64,000 nucleotides of DNA from Juglans regia (GCF_001411555.2 NC_049912.1:16910341-16974340); one strand, 5' to 3'; shown: positions 11,353 to 24,142, counted from the first letter of the stretch. Notes: generated by a model not told the origin, from the sequence alone. Translations and numbers: made by a program.

Positions 11353-14300
11353 ATGGCGACGGATGCAGTGGTGTTGAAACACGGAGCGGTGGGGAAGAAG
11401 GATGCGCACACGGGCGCGTGCTGCCATACAGGGCCGGGGTACGCCACCCCGCTGGAGGCCATGTCTGGTCCCAGAGAAGCTCTGATCTATGTCACTTGCG
11501 TTTACACTGGTACGCTGGTGCCTCAGCTTCATCTTCCTCTACTTTTGATCCATTCAGCCTTATCTTCCTCTTACTTTTGATCGGTTTAATTTGCATTAGC
11601 TTCGGTAGTTTGACTGTAACGAGACTCTGCAGATATTAGTAGGTTGATTTTGTGTTTTTCTGTATTAAATAATTAATGGACGATGAGATGTGGATGCTCT
11701 TAATTACTGACTGACATGGAGAGAGAGCTTAAGAGTTTATTACATATGAGAAATCCAAATTTCCAAGGTAAAAGCACTAACTAATGAAGGCTGCTCACCT
11801 CTCCTTAGGGTACTTTTAGTTCAGTAACTCTGCAATTTTCGGTGATTCAAGACAACAAAAATGCTGTTATTTGGTTGATCAAATATCCCACGATGTATAG
11901 GAATTAATTTCCTTCTCCTAGTCCTAGATATGACATGTCTTGACGCCTGCGGCCCGAAAACCATTCAAAGAGCCCTGCTTTAGAAAGACTAGGAAAGTTT
12001 TGGGTTCAATTTTAAATGCTTTTGTCCAATTCAAGTACCTTTTTGCCGTTTTCTACATGTATGATTTTGACAGCTCAATCACTCGTTGATCCTTTTAGCT
12101 TCTGATTTCCTTGCGTCTCACCTCCGTATTATCACTGGTGTAAAAGATATGTTACTCAGTGCTCTCTTGGTTTAATTCTTTTCTCCTTCTTTGAGATGTT
12201 ACCAGCGTTCAGAGATATTTTTTTTTCTCTACTAATCCTTTATCTACACGTTCCTTAACTGCAAGAGAATGATCCATTTAGTCCTACTTTGCCGGGCCAA
12301 TTTGGAGGATTAAATGTTGCGGATGCACGATCCCATTTTATGCAATGCATCCTGACTTGCTCGTATACTATAGTTTTTCTTTTCACAAACAGTATATAAC
12401 ATCATGCTTCCTTGAACATAATATCACGCTTCATTACTAGTGTCAAGAGCTTAACAAGTAAGCCTACAAATTCCATGTTGTGTCTCCTCTTTAATTTCTA
12501 TTTTCAGTGTGTTTAAAATTCTCTTCTCCTTATTCCTGCAGTCCAATTGGTGAATTGAAGCATTTTGCTATCCTTAGGCTTCCTTGTTATGATTCAAGAA
12601 ATCTACTTTTATTATTATTTGGATAATTTTTTCTGTTATTTTACTCTCTTTTTTTTTCTTTATTTTTTCTTTTTGCATTCTTTTGTACTCTGTTTTTTCT
12701 CAAAATTTCTACGGAGTTGTGGAGAAAAAAGGTTCATTGAACATTTATAGTTTCAGACACTCTAAGAAGCCAAGAATAGCCTGGATAATTCACCTCTTCA
12801 AATAACCATCTTCGATGTTCTTTCAAGGTTTTGATAGTGCAGGGACACTTTTTTGCATTCTAAGGGTCAAAGACCTTATACATAATTTGTTCCTTGCTGT
12901 GATGAAATATTCTTTTATTTATGTATTCTTATTTTAATATTTCATTTTATTGATAAATAATAACATAAACTCTGGTTCTTAATTTGGATATAAAACTTTG
13001 TTTCTTCTTTTCTCTTCTAGTTGATAGGGTTTATAGTTCTTTTAACTTCTGAAAGGCCCAGTGGCAAATTGTGAACTTTTTAGCTTTATGGGGATGGAGA
13101 TTTAGGTAATCTGCAATTTTATTTTTAAAATGACTTGTTGCTGATGCTAGCACCAATTGATGAGAGTCCTTTTGTTTCTATAGATTAATGGCTTGGTGCT
13201 TTTATGGAATTACAGAATCATTTGGAATTACTTGTCTTAGTTTGACTCATAATGTAACAAGTTAATGGTCCAATGTATCTATAGGAACAGGAAGAGAGAA
13301 GCCTGATTACCTGGCCACGGTGGACATAGATCCAAGCTCTCCTACTTATTCAAAAGTTATCAACAGGTTGCGCGTACCATATATAGGTGATGAACTACAT
13401 CATTCGGGGTGGAATGCATGTAGTTCTTGCCATGGAGATCCATCAGCAGATCGGCGTTTTCTCATCCTACCTTCACTTGTGTAAGAGACTAGACTTTATA
13501 TTGCATCAGTGACTCTTTATATACATATAAACATATAGATATGCAGAGAATCATATCAGTGGTATAATTAAACCCGTGTGTTTAGTTTTTATTTGAGAAA
13601 TGCCAATCTATTGATGAATCATAAAGGGGGAGACGAATTGGCCACATAATATTATACGAAAGCAATGTAAGCAAGAGCCTTATAGCCTACATCTTGCAAA
13701 GAATTCTATGTTACAAAGAACTGGTAAACTACCAGTTCAGAGACTGGCTTTTTCTTCTTACATACGCTCTGAGATTTTGGTTTCAAATGATCATTTGATA
13801 AATGTAAATGTGGTTCATGTTAGTAACTCAAAAATTATGTACTGTAATGTTTCGAATTTGCTATCCAAACAGTCTGAAGTTCTCCTTATCTCTGTGTGTA
13901 CTAGTTATATGAGTTGTCGTTGTGTAGTTATGTCACACTTTCATTGCCTATTGGGATTATGTGGGTGTAATATATGGCCTGTAGTAATCTTGCGATGATT
14001 TCTTTATTTAATAATAGCTTATTGGTGCTGTAGTTTTCCTTAATGTAGTTTCACAAGCAGTATCATATTCTTGAACTTCAACATATGCGGACTTGAAAAT
14101 TGTGTCTCAGGTTTTGTAGTTCTTTACCTTCTTTTTTTTCCCTGGGAACATTTTCACATTTTTTAATTCTAGATATGTAATATCAGTTGCATTTAATGTT
14201 TTTGGAAATCTCCACAAAAAGGAACACAGGTGAGCTGCCGCTTCTCCTGTATTTCCAAATGATCTTTACTGTAGGGTTGTTACTTGCCTCAAGATTCCAG

Positions 14301-16280
14301 GGAAGCATTGTAGAATAACTTCATTTTTATAAGAGGCCTAATGAAGTGAGGCCTTACGTATTTATTTCCTACCAAAATTTCTGATTATGAGTATTGATAA
14401 TTCGTCAATTGAAATAGATCCATCGACTTTCTATAATATTGCCTTACTCGGTAAGTTTTTTCAGATCTGGTCGCATATATGTGATTGACACTAAAACCAA
14501 TCCAAAAGCTCCGGCCTTGCATAAAGTTGTTGAGCCTGAAGATATTGTTCAGAAGACTGGTTTAGCTTATCCACACACATCCCATTGCCTTGCTTCTGGA
14601 GACATAATGGTTTCATGTCTTGGAGATAAAGATGGAAATGCTGCAGGGAATGGCTTTCTTCTACTTGATTCTGAATTTAATGTGAAAGGAAGGTAGTGTT
14701 ATCTTTTATCTAACTTGAGACATATGCATAGACATAGTCTATATATTTGAGTATGATGTATTTTATTCTGTTGCATCTATGAATTCATTTTGGTTCGATT
14801 CCTTTGAATATTTTATGTGAACAATCTGTTAACATGTACGACGACATTATAATATATGACCTTGTACCTCCCTTAACGTCTATCAGGTGGGAGAAACCAG
14901 GGAATACTCCACTGTTTGGCTATGATTTCTGGTACCAACCACGACACAAAACCATGATAAGCTCATCATGGGGTGCCCCTGCTGCTTTCACTAAAGGTTT
15001 CAACCCTCAACATGTTTCTGATGGTTTGTATGGGAGGCATCTGCATGTGTACAGCTGGCCTGGGGGCGAACTGAGACAAATAATGGATCTTGGCAATACA
15101 GGGCTCTTACCTTTGGAGGTGAGTGTGTAAGCAATCTGTAGCATCGTTTCTGGTGTCTAGAGTCTGCCAGTCAGTTAGTTCATGTTAGTTTTGTTCTTAT
15201 AATTCCAGATGTATTTTCTGTGAACATATCTCATTTTGCAGATAAGGTTCTTGCATGATCCTTCAAAACACACAGGATTTGTTGGGTGTGCCTTGACAAG
15301 TAACATGGTGCGATTTTTCAAGACCCAAGATGGCTCATGGAGCCATGAGGTATGCACATAAGATATAAATGTCTTTTAAAATAGCATGCCCATGTGAGTG
15401 TTCAGCTTAAAATTTGCTCTGTATTTTTCTTTAAAAGCGTCATGATCCACAGTACTCTGATTTTTATTTGCAGGTTGCAATATCAGTGAAGCCATTGAAG
15501 GTGCAAAACTGGATTCTTCCAGAAATGCCTGGGCTTATTACTGATTTTCTGATCTCTCTTGATGATCGTTTTCTGTACTTCGTGAACTGGCTTCATGGGG
15601 ATGTGAGGCAGTATAACATTGAGGACCCTAAGAATCCTGTATTGACAGGACAGGTGTGGGTTGGAGGACTCTTACAGAAGGGCAGCCCAATAGTCGCTGA
15701 GGGAGAAGATGGTAAAACAAGTCAGTTTGATGTGCCAGAGATCAAGGTTTGTACAATCTCCATCCAGTTTCTGCACTAGAAGCATTTGACACAGAGATGC
15801 ATTAGATAATCTATTAACTAGTCAACACCATCTACTGTAAATAGTGGCTAGACCATTCAAATGATAGGCTCCAGTTAAATGACTGTAAATATGCATGCGG
15901 TCTACGGGCATCATTCTTTTAGACTCGGACTAATCCAAGATAGTATTCTTGCTGCATGAAGTGCCTATAATTTTATTAGGTTCATATTTATGTTGCAGGG
16001 AAAGAGATTGAGAGGAGGACCTCAAATGATCCAGTTAAGTTTAGATGGGAAGCGGCTCTATGTCACCAACTCACTCTTTAGCACATGGGATCTTCAGTTT
16101 TATCCTGAGCTTGTGGAGAAGGGATCTCACATGTTACAGCTTGATGTCAACACTGACAAAGGTGGCCTAACAATAAACCCGAAATTTTTCGTGGATTTTG
16201 GAGATGAACCTGATGGTCCTTCACTTGCCCACGAGATGAGATACCCTGGCGGTGACTGCACTTCAGATATATGGATTTGA
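11353..16280 (+). CDS. SBP1: Selenium-binding protein / methanethiol oxidase, 7 exons, 491 aa
   Basis: Plant SBP1-type protein, a soluble cytosolic/nuclear enzyme. The family oxidises methanethiol to formaldehyde, hydrogen sulfide and hydrogen peroxide, binds selenium and is tied to sulfur metabolism and heavy-metal tolerance. Exons read directly: 11353-11509, 13285-13480, 14465-14692, 14887-15118, 15242-15349, 15474-15746 and 15999-16280. All junctions are GT-AG, and the joined length is 1476 nt with no internal stop. Visible features: the Cys pair at residues 23-24 in an N-terminal ACCHTGPGY segment (the selenium-binding Cys region of plant members), [14 protein letters not shown] at about 91-104, a YPHTSHC segment, [14 protein letters not shown], and the C-terminal [12 protein letters not shown] that is near invariant in plants. 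The start is the first ATG of the conserved MATDAVV opening. Length matches the family (about 490 aa). Intron 1 is longest (1775 bp). Copy is intact; which paralogue it represents is not certain. Confidence 0.96.
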
Positions 16281-16490
16281 GCAACTGATCCTTCTATACC
16301 AATGAAGGCTAATCTCTTTAACATATAATAGGATACAGTGATATGTCTTCAATGGAGCATTTGGGGGCAGGATAGTCTTCAATGGATGAATAATAATGTC
16401 TGCACTTTCAGTCAATACATATTATCCAACTCTCTATCTGCTGTGAAAGAAATAAACAGATAATTATGTTATCAGTCGTATTCTCTTGCA
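16281..16490 (+). terminator. SBP1 3' UTR with poly(A) signal
   Basis: Non-coding sequence after the TGA. An AATAAA hexamer at 16451-16456 is the best polyadenylation signal, about 170 nt past the stop. The poly(A) tail of a convergent LINE starts about 40 bp further on. Confidence 0.6.
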
Positions 16491-16808
16491 ACGTTTTTTT
16501 TTTTTTTTTTTTTTTGAGATTTTTTTTTTTTTATAAGTAAGAGATAAATATTATATATATATAAATGAAATAAGCAGAGCCTATGTACACGGAAGTATAC
16601 AGAAGAATACTTAAATACATTCTAAGAGCGATAAATTAAAGGCAAAAAATCATAAACATTGTCCCCATGCAATACAATAGGAGAAAACCAACACATTAAA
16701 GTGTAATAATAAATTCTTCAACTCAGCCATTGTGCATTCCTTGTCTTCAAAGCAGTGTGCATTCCTTTCCGTTCAAATACACTACATGATGCACGACGGA
16801 ATCATCTT

Positions 16809-17204
16809 TCATATCGCTGCCACTTGATGACAACCTTGCATCTTTCTCCAACAGCCCAACAAATCCACCACTCTCATAAGCATAACCCAAGCAACATCAA
16901 CCATTTGAAAGATCTCATCCCTCAGCACCCTTGTTACCTTATAGTGTAGTAAGAGATGGTCTATAGATTCTCTATTTTTTTTACACATGTAACACCATTT
17001 CATCACTACACATCTTTTCTTCCTCAAGTTATCCATAGTCAAGATCTTTCCAAGAGCAGCATTCCAAACAAAAAAAGCTACTTTAGAAAGCACATTAGAC
17101 CTCCAAATCTTCTTCCAAGGGAATGGAGTATGATCTTGTGTTGTCAAGATGTTATAATATGCCTTATCTGTACATAACTTGTGATTATTATATCTCCACT
17201 TCAA
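16809..17204 (-). pseudogene. LINE C-terminal zinc-binding region (zf-RVT type)
   Basis: About 131 codons with the pattern of the domain downstream of plant LINE reverse transcriptases: PWKKIWRSNVLSKVAFFVWNA, then CYMCKKNRESIDHLLLHYKV. The first cysteine pair (CYMC) and the HLL..H part are visible; the final conserved Cys appears replaced by Tyr or His. Part of the minus-strand LINE. Confidence 0.8.
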
Positions 17205-17433
17205 TCGATCTCGTTGTGCTAAAGGAGTCCCCGTGGAATATAGTAGGCTGAAAAAATCTGAAACAATAGATAATTCTCAATCATGAAAATCCCTAATAAA
17301 AAGAATGTTCCACTGGAGCGAGCCATGAGAAAGTAACCACACATCAGCTACTGAAGCATCCCTATTAACCGCAATATGATATAAGCTTTTCCAATGCTTA
17401 ATCTCCACACCACACGTCCCACCAAAAATTGAT

Positions 17434-18953
17434 TCAATTGCCCTCACCAACTACAAAGCGAATGTGGTTTGCAAAGCATAGCCACCCTTTCCTTATAAAC
17501 TTCCATAAACCAATACCATAGCCCCTTCTCACTTCATTGGAGCACCAACCACCCCCAGCGACACCATATCTAGCGTCAATAATTTCTTTCCACAATGATC
17601 CCCCTCCAAGTGATATCTCCAAAGCCATTTCCCCAAGAGAGCTTTGTTAAAAGTTCTCAAGTTACACACTCCCAACCCCCCATTCACAATTGAGGCACAT
17701 ACTCTCTTCCATCTAACCAAATGAAATTTCTTCTCCTCCCCATAAGAATGTCCCAAAGAGTTTCTCCATTTTGTTCATCACCCCTACAGGCATAGGAAAT
17801 AAGGATAAAAAAAATATGCGCGGATGTTAGTAAGAGTACTTTTAATAAGAGTGAGATGGCCCCCTTTTGATAAATACACATGTTTCCAACCAGCCAACAT
17901 TTTATCTATCTTCTCCACCACCCCATTCCATATAGCTCTATTTTTTAAAGTTGCACCCAGGGGAAGGCCTAGATATTTCATTGGGAAAGATGACAACTTA
18001 CAATCCAGAAGGCTTACTAAATTGAGGATATTAGAAACCGCACCCATAGGAACCATCTCACACTTGCCAAGGTTCACCTTAAGCCCTGACACTGCTTCAA
18101 AACAAAGTAACAGTGCTCGTAGAGTTTGGATATGGCTATTATCCGCTTTACAAAAGACTAAAGTATCATCTACGAAAAGAAGGTGTGAGATAATGGGGTT
18201 ACCAGAGCCATTACCCACCTGAAAACCAGATAAGTACCCTCCCCTAACAACAGCCTACACCATCTTACTTAGAGCCTTCATAACTATAATAAATAAAAGG
18301 GGAGATAGAGGATCTCCCTGCCGCAATCCCTGCGAACTATAAAAAAAACCAGCAGATGTGCCGTTAACTAGAACTAAGAACCGGACAATTGAAATACAAT
18401 GACACATCCATGAAATCCACATATCCCCAAAGCCACACATCTCAAGTAAGTATAAGAAAAATTCTCAGTTCACATGATCATATATCTTTTCCATGTCAAG
18501 TTTGCAAAGAATACCTGAACCTCTCTCCCGTAGTCTGTGGTCCAAGCACTCATTTGCAATAAATACTGAATCAAGAATTTGTCTCCCACGAATAAATATG
18601 TTTTGAGACTTGGAAGTAATAAGTTCCAACACCGAACTAAGCCGGTTGGCAAGAACCTTTGAAATAATCTTATAAGCGCTATTAACCAGGCTTATTGGAC
18701 GAAAGTCCTCAATAGTCGAAGCCCCTTATTTCTTGGGAATGAGAGCAATGAAAGTCGTATTAAGGGATTTTTCAAACTTTTGAAAAGAGTGAAATTCATT
18801 AAAAATCTGCATAACATCACCTTTGACTATGTCCCAACGAGTTTGAAAGAAACCCATTGAAAAACCATCAGGACCCAAAGCTTTATCCTTAGCCATATCA
18901 GAGATGGCCTTGTAAATTTCTTCTTCAACGAAAGGTCTCTCCAAAACACTCAC
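17434..18953 (-). pseudogene. LINE reverse transcriptase, broken into several frames
   Basis: In 5' to 3' order on the minus strand: KALGPDGFSMGFFQTRWD and NTTFIALIPKK (18953-18726), a finger/palm stretch (18652-18470), [22 protein letters not shown] (18440-18255), the catalytic box HLLFVDDTLVFCKA (18218-17784), then thumb and connection sequence (17756-17434). The active-site Asp pair in FVDD is kept, but stops and frameshifts split the domain. Reverse transcriptase copies element RNA at the target site in intact relatives. Confidence 0.85.
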
Positions 18954-19171
18954 ACTCTACGAATCAATTGCCTCAAAAGACAAGTCATCAAGTTTCGGCC
19001 TCCAAGAAACCGATTCTGTGAGAAGGGTCTCATAGAAATGTACAATATGGTTTTCTAGCTTCAGAGGAGAAGATAACACCTGAGAGCCTAATTGAAGCGA
19101 CTCAATAGCATTGTTACGCTAATGTGAATTAGCCACTTTGTAAAAGAACTTCGTGCACCTATCACCTTCTT

Positions 19172-19887
19172 TCAACCAAAGGACCCTGGATTTTTTACGC
19201 CATGAAGTCTCCTCTGACAATAGAACTCTCTCCAAGTTGTCATAATCATGCCCTTCCTCAATAACACCTCCTCCGAGGTATCCCCCAATAATTCTTTACC
19301 CTCTAGCTCTTGCAGTTCCTCCAACAATGTAGACTTCTGATTGTCAATGTGACCAAAAACTTCTAGGTTCCACTTCTTTAGATCCTGTTTCAAAGCCTTC
19401 AACTTGCATGCAAGAATGAAACTTGGAGTGCCAATAAACTTATATGATGACCACCAAGCACGCACTATCTCTACAAACCCATCTGTTGTTAGCTACATAT
19501 TTTCAAACTTAAAGTACCGACGACCCCTGTGAATACCCCCACAATCTAAAAGGATAGGAAAATGATCTGAACTAACTGTTTCTGACTCACTTCCGGATAG
19601 TGTCCTTACCACGAATGAGAGACAAGGAACCTATCCAATCTCGACCAAACTTGTCTGTTTGACCAAGTGTACACGCCCCTACCAGGGGGAGATCCATGAG
19701 GTCCAAATCAAAGATGAACTCGGAGAATTCCTCCATGGCCATAGAATTTTGATAATGCCCTGATTGTTCGCTAGGAAAGCGAGTAATGTTATAATCACCC
19801 CCCATACACCACGGCACGTCCCATAAGGAGTATAAACCCTTCAACTCCTCCCACAACCTTCTCCTATCTCTGCGTTAGGACCATAGG
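19172..19887 (-). pseudogene. LINE endonuclease C-terminal half and linker to RT
   Basis: WEELKGLYSLWDVPWCMGGDYNITRFPSE (19856-19750) contains the GGDYN box of the AP-endonuclease-like domain of plant LINEs. SEFIFDLDLMDLPLVGA and a decayed FTWTN-type position follow. The linker (19465-19172) carries the helical LKQDLKKWN..FG stretch. The other half of the domain is at 22189-22495, beyond the solo LTR. Confidence 0.8.
19883..19887. repeat. Target-site duplication, left (ATAGG)
   Basis: ATAGG directly before the LTR start TGTGGCG. The same 5 bp follow the LTR end at 22184-22188. Confidence 0.9.
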
Positions 19888-20456
19888 TGTGGCGCCCCCG
19901 ACCCCCATGTAAGGAAACACGAGAATCGAGACGCCAGGATGATGACAACACGGTCACACATCCCAACGAAGTGCCAGTGTGTGTACATGCAACGGTGTAC
20001 AAAAACAACGCAGCGGATTAGTCAACTAAGTACCAGAATTTAAATACAAGTAAACATCAGTAAAAGGGTTTACAAAATTATACAGTCATCCCAAAATAAA
20101 GTTTAACACATGTCCCAAAATACGAATAAGTAAAATAAAATAACAAAGCCAGTGATCCCAGATCACTCTCACCATGGAGCCAAAGCCTAAGACTCATCAT
20201 CCTCATCTGCATCAAAAGCTACGATACCATAAAACGGTACCGCAGGTAAGTATAACCCAAAAATAACAACGTAATATAAATGCATTAAAAGCGACCAACA
20301 TGCATGCATAAAAAAGAATATACATTTCTCTCAAAACATCATTTTCCCCGAAAATGATAATTTTCCAACACACGCCAAAATCTCATTTTTAGCCAAAACA
20401 TATAATCCAACATTTTCCCAGAAAATGATTTACACAAAACTCAACAATTTATCAGA

Positions 20457-20862
20457 TACTGTAGGCGGGACTCACAGGCGGGACTCTACCACCACCCTAC
20501 CGCGTGCACTGTAGGCAGGAATCACAGGCGGGACACAACCACCATCCCTGCTTACCACCATCCCTACCGCGTGCACCGTAGGCGGGAATCACAGGCGGGA
20601 CTCTACCACCGTCCCTGCTTACCACCATCCTTACAGTTCCTTTCCACACAATAGATACATAACAGAGCACTGTAGGCGGGAATCACAGGCGGGACTCTAC
20701 CACCATCCCTGCTTACCACCATCCCTACCGCGTGCACCGTAGGCAGGAATCACAGGCGCGACACAACCACCATCCCTGCTTACCACCATCCCTACCGCGT
20801 GCACCGTAGGCGGGAATCACAGGCGGGACTCTACCACCGTCCCTGCTTACCACCATCCCTAC
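20457..20862. repeat. 67-bp minisatellite, six units, in the solo LTR
   Basis: Units start ACTGTAGGCGGGA or ACCGTAGGCRGGA, continue ATCACAGGCGGGA and ACCACCATCCCTGCTTACC, and end CCTACCGCGTGC. Six units are recognisable. A spacer with TTCCTTTCCACACAATAG lies between units 3 and 4, and units 1-3 match units 4-6 in order and variant type, so a three-unit block was itself duplicated. Confidence 0.9.
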
Positions 20863-21599
20863 AGTCTCTTTCCCTTTTTCTCAAATCAATCAATCCAAAC
20901 AAAACCAATTTCTCACACATGAAATCATAACTTTTCCAAATCACACATGCACATGAATGCAATACACGAAAACCCAGTTTTCTTTACAAACATGATCATG
21001 CATGAAATATTGATATGCACATGTACCAACACAAATCCACATTCCTCAATAACCAATAATCAATCCAATCAAACCAATCCAAACAACTCCAATCATAAAT
21101 CTATCCGACCCCGGAACTCCTCGAACTCAGTCCGGCATGTCAAACAAATACAGTGTAATATGTTAGTGCAAAAATACATTTAAATTACGAAAGTTCTTTG
21201 GAGAAATACTTACAGTGCAATATAATAATTTCCGGAGGATCACGAAGCTACAAGTGGTGACGTCTGAGCAACACCACAGTGTAAAATACACTGTGGCCGT
21301 GGGTCACAAATACCAACTTTTCAACGGAGACAAACGAAGACCCAAAAATGGTAAGGTAGGGCCTAGAGAGGTCGGTGAAGCCAATGGTGGTGGTGGTTTG
21401 TCGTGGGTGGCGGCGCAAGGGGTGTTTTTAGGCCAAAAATGCCGAAATCGGAGATGGGCTTGGTTGTGCTTCACTGGTGACGGATCGGAGCCAGGGTTGG
21501 GTCCATTGGGTTGCCAAGAGGTCGGGGATGAAGTGGTAGGAAGATGGTGGCCGGAGGTGGTGCGATGGCGGCGCTGGAGCGAAAGTAACGCCGCGGCTT

Positions 21600-21860
21600 G
21601 AAGGGCTGCGTGGAGGCTAACGGTGGCGCGGATGGAGGTGAGGTCGCCGGTGGCAGGGGAACCGAATGGAGTGGGCGGTGTCGACCACGACGGCTCGATG
21701 GCGGCGGGCTGGGGGAGTGAACGGACGCACGGGGAGAGAGAGAGGGAGGGGGCTCGCGCACGGGGGGAAATGCAGCGGGAAAAAAATGAAAAAGGAAAGA
21801 AAAAGAGAAAAAGAAAAAGAAGAAAGAGAGGAAAGAGAAAAAATAGAGGGAAAGAAATGA
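21600..21860. other. GC-rich then purine-rich LTR leader-like zone
   Basis: GC-rich sequence with GGAGAGAGAGAGGGAGGG and a long AAGAGAAAAAGAAAAAG run. ORFs on both strands here (for example 21623-21931 + and 21471-21920 -) are low-complexity and are not genes. Read on the minus strand it is a CT-rich tract, as found near LTR transcription starts. Confidence 0.6.
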
Positions 21861-22183
21861 GGTCCAGTCTTCATAATTTGGGTCACGAAAATGATCCAAC
21901 GGAAACGATTTTAAAACCACAAGTTAAATAAAATAATTTAAACGTAATAGTAAAGTCAAATTGAAATAATTAAATCCCACAGTAATTAATTAAATATGAA
22001 AAGTAATTTAAATGCACAACAATAAATAAATAATAAGAAACCACATAAAAATAATTTTCACCAAATTAAAAATCCTAAAAATAACCCAATTAAAAATCCA
22101 ATAATTTTAAAACAAGAGAATAATTTTTGAATAAAATAAAGATAATCCTTCAGTAAAAATACACTAAAATACGGGGTGTTACA

Positions 22184-22495
22184 ATAGGAACCTACAAATG
22201 CCCATTCCCATCTATTAGCCACATTGTTTAATAAAGTCACAACCGAGTAATCTCCAATACACTCTTCAATCATCTCAACCACTCTTTTATCCCACATTAA
22301 TAAGACTCCACCTGAGGCTCCCAAAGAAGCCAAATAAGTCCAACCCACATGCAAGCACCCCCATAAACTCCGCACCATACTCCTATCAATGAATTGCAAC
22401 TTTGTTTCTTGAAAACATACCACAATCTCCCTTCCACATCCGTAATAATGACTTGATACGAAGCCATTTATTGCGGTCATTGAGCCCCCGTACAT
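22184..22495 (-). pseudogene. LINE endonuclease N-terminal half
   Basis: The minus strand reads REIVVCFQETKLQFIDRSMVRSLWG and then GASGGVLLMWDKRVVEM, which is the start of the AP-endonuclease-like domain. The Mg-binding Glu in FQETK is retained. Sequence upstream (22495 onward) gives the RGLN-like start in another frame. The domain continues at 19883 across the solo LTR. 22184-22188 is the right copy of the ATAGG duplication. Confidence 0.85.
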
Positions 22496-22723
22496 TCCAA
22501 GATAAAATCTAATGCTTCATAAGAACATGGATTGCCCCTCCATTTCGATATATCCCTTCCGCCACTCCCTTCCTTCACATCATAATTAATAGAACAAATT
22601 AGCCTTCTAAGTTCTCTATCCTGCTTGGTAGCTGATTTTGAATGTCTAGCTTCAAGAGCTACAAGAAGAGCGTTAGTTTTTCGTAACCTCCAAAAAAAAT
22701 TCCAATAACAGCTTGAATCTCCT

Positions 22724-24142
22724 CTACCTTCTTAAAAACCCAATTTGATGGACAATTCCCAAATTTAGAGCTGGGGGTAGTGTACATAAAGGAGTCAGAA
22801 CAACCCCATCTTCACTAGGACTAACAAGAGCTAATAAGGCCAGTTCCGAACCACATACTAAATCTGGTTCACCACTGGAAACCACCAAATTTTTGAACCC
22901 ATCTCCAAACTTATTATCATCAACAAAACCCATCTCCAGTGGTATAATGGCTAATGGAGACCCCTGAAACAAAAAGCCATGCTCCAGCAAGTCTGATTGC
23001 GTAGGGAACATAGCTGGGCCTCCAACCACCATGCATGCCTGGGTCTGTGCAATCTCCAGCGACAACCCACACGACGGTGATGGGAAATCAACATTCAACG
23101 CCCCATCCTCTACCGGCTCCTCAACCAACTCACGATACTCAACAACCTCTTGTCGCGGTGGCTGTACCTGGTCATTGTGGTGGTCAATAGCGTCTGCCGA
23201 AGTTTTCTATGCCAATGTGAGTTCGGCAAGTTGCTTATCGCCGCCAAAATGCATTTCTCACCACTGCAGAAACTTGAGTTTGTATCTCTAAATTTTGTTG
23301 CCGCACTCCCGACGACCCCAGACCTCGCTGACAGACCCACTCCCATCGATCCCTTATCACGCGATTGATTTTGAGTAGATTCTGGCGACGAAAAACCACA
23401 ACTTAAGTTTGACTCAGCCACTCTACTCCCTACCGACACCAACTCTGACACCCCAGGCCTCGCCAGTGAACCCACCACCACCTCCGACGAACCCACCATC
23501 ATCGATGTCGGCCCCTGACCCACCGCCAACAGTGGAGGTTGAGGCCCTCTAGAAGACAATGGGATTTTAGCCTTACGTCTCCAGGCAGGCTTCTGGGCTT
23601 TAGAGAGGGGTGGGGCCTGCGTGAAACAAGCCTGTGGTTGAGGCCCACCTTAAGCCACATTCTTTCCCTTTAGAGAGTCTGCAGAACCATCTTTGAGCCC
23701 AAAAAGAGAACTTTCTCCCTGGCCCATTATGGGATCCTTCTCCATCTGCAACCCCTCCTCAACGCAGCATTTTAGGGTCCCCATATTCAGGTGCAAACGT
23801 CTCACTTGTATCTCCATCTCAGCCAAAGCATGCAGCACAGTTACCATACTTGGCCCCGACAGACACCTGCCCAGACTTGCACCTTCACAGAGTTGCGCCT
23901 TCACCAAAGTGGAGGTAATGCTTGTCCCCTTTACAGGTTTTGGAGCACGAGACAGGGCCACTTTGTACGAAGCAAAAACTTGGTGCCCTAGCGGCGGAGG
24001 AGGAGCCGTCCAAAGGCTGCTCCATCTGTTATTCCCTCCCAAAACAGAGGAAGTTACAGAAGTTTCTTTCAACAACTCTCCAAAATTCCTCCGACCAACC
24101 CCTTTCCTCCCTTCTGGTATCACTAGTAGGCCACACCGTTTC
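22724..24142 (-). pseudogene. LINE ORF1 (nucleic-acid binding protein), 3' part
   Basis: Three open stretches (24150-23650, 23559-23110, 23128-22724) form the C-terminal part of LINE ORF1 in shifted frames. The first begins near the CGLLVIPEGRKGVGRRNF motif typical of plant L1 ORF1 N-terminal domains. The remainder is low-complexity Ser/Gly/Pro-rich linker. ORF1 products coat element RNA. Broken by frameshifts and by the LTR at 24143. Confidence 0.7.

Larger units (their letters stand above)
19888..22183 (-). mobile_element. Solo LTR, 2296 bp, in LINE-1
   Basis: Runs from TGTGGCGCCC to GGGTGTTACA and is flanked by a perfect 5-bp duplication ATAGG. No internal retrotransposon sequence is present, so it is a solo LTR left by LTR-LTR recombination. 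Orientation is taken as minus because, read that way, it begins TGTAACACCCC and has a CT-rich, GC-rich leader-like zone (21600-21790 on +), as in the LTRs at 24143 and 38124. Joining the flanks with one ATAGG copy gives the LINE endonuclease motif SYGPN across the junction, which confirms the boundaries. Confidence 0.9.

Noticed and set aside
20457..20862. Possible CRISPR-like array
   Set aside because: Contiguous 67-bp tandem units without unique spacers in a plant LTR; it is a minisatellite.
21471..21931. Lys/Arg/Glu-rich and Ser/Pro-rich ORFs
   Set aside because: Mirror-image frames of a purine-rich tract in the solo LTR 19888-22183.
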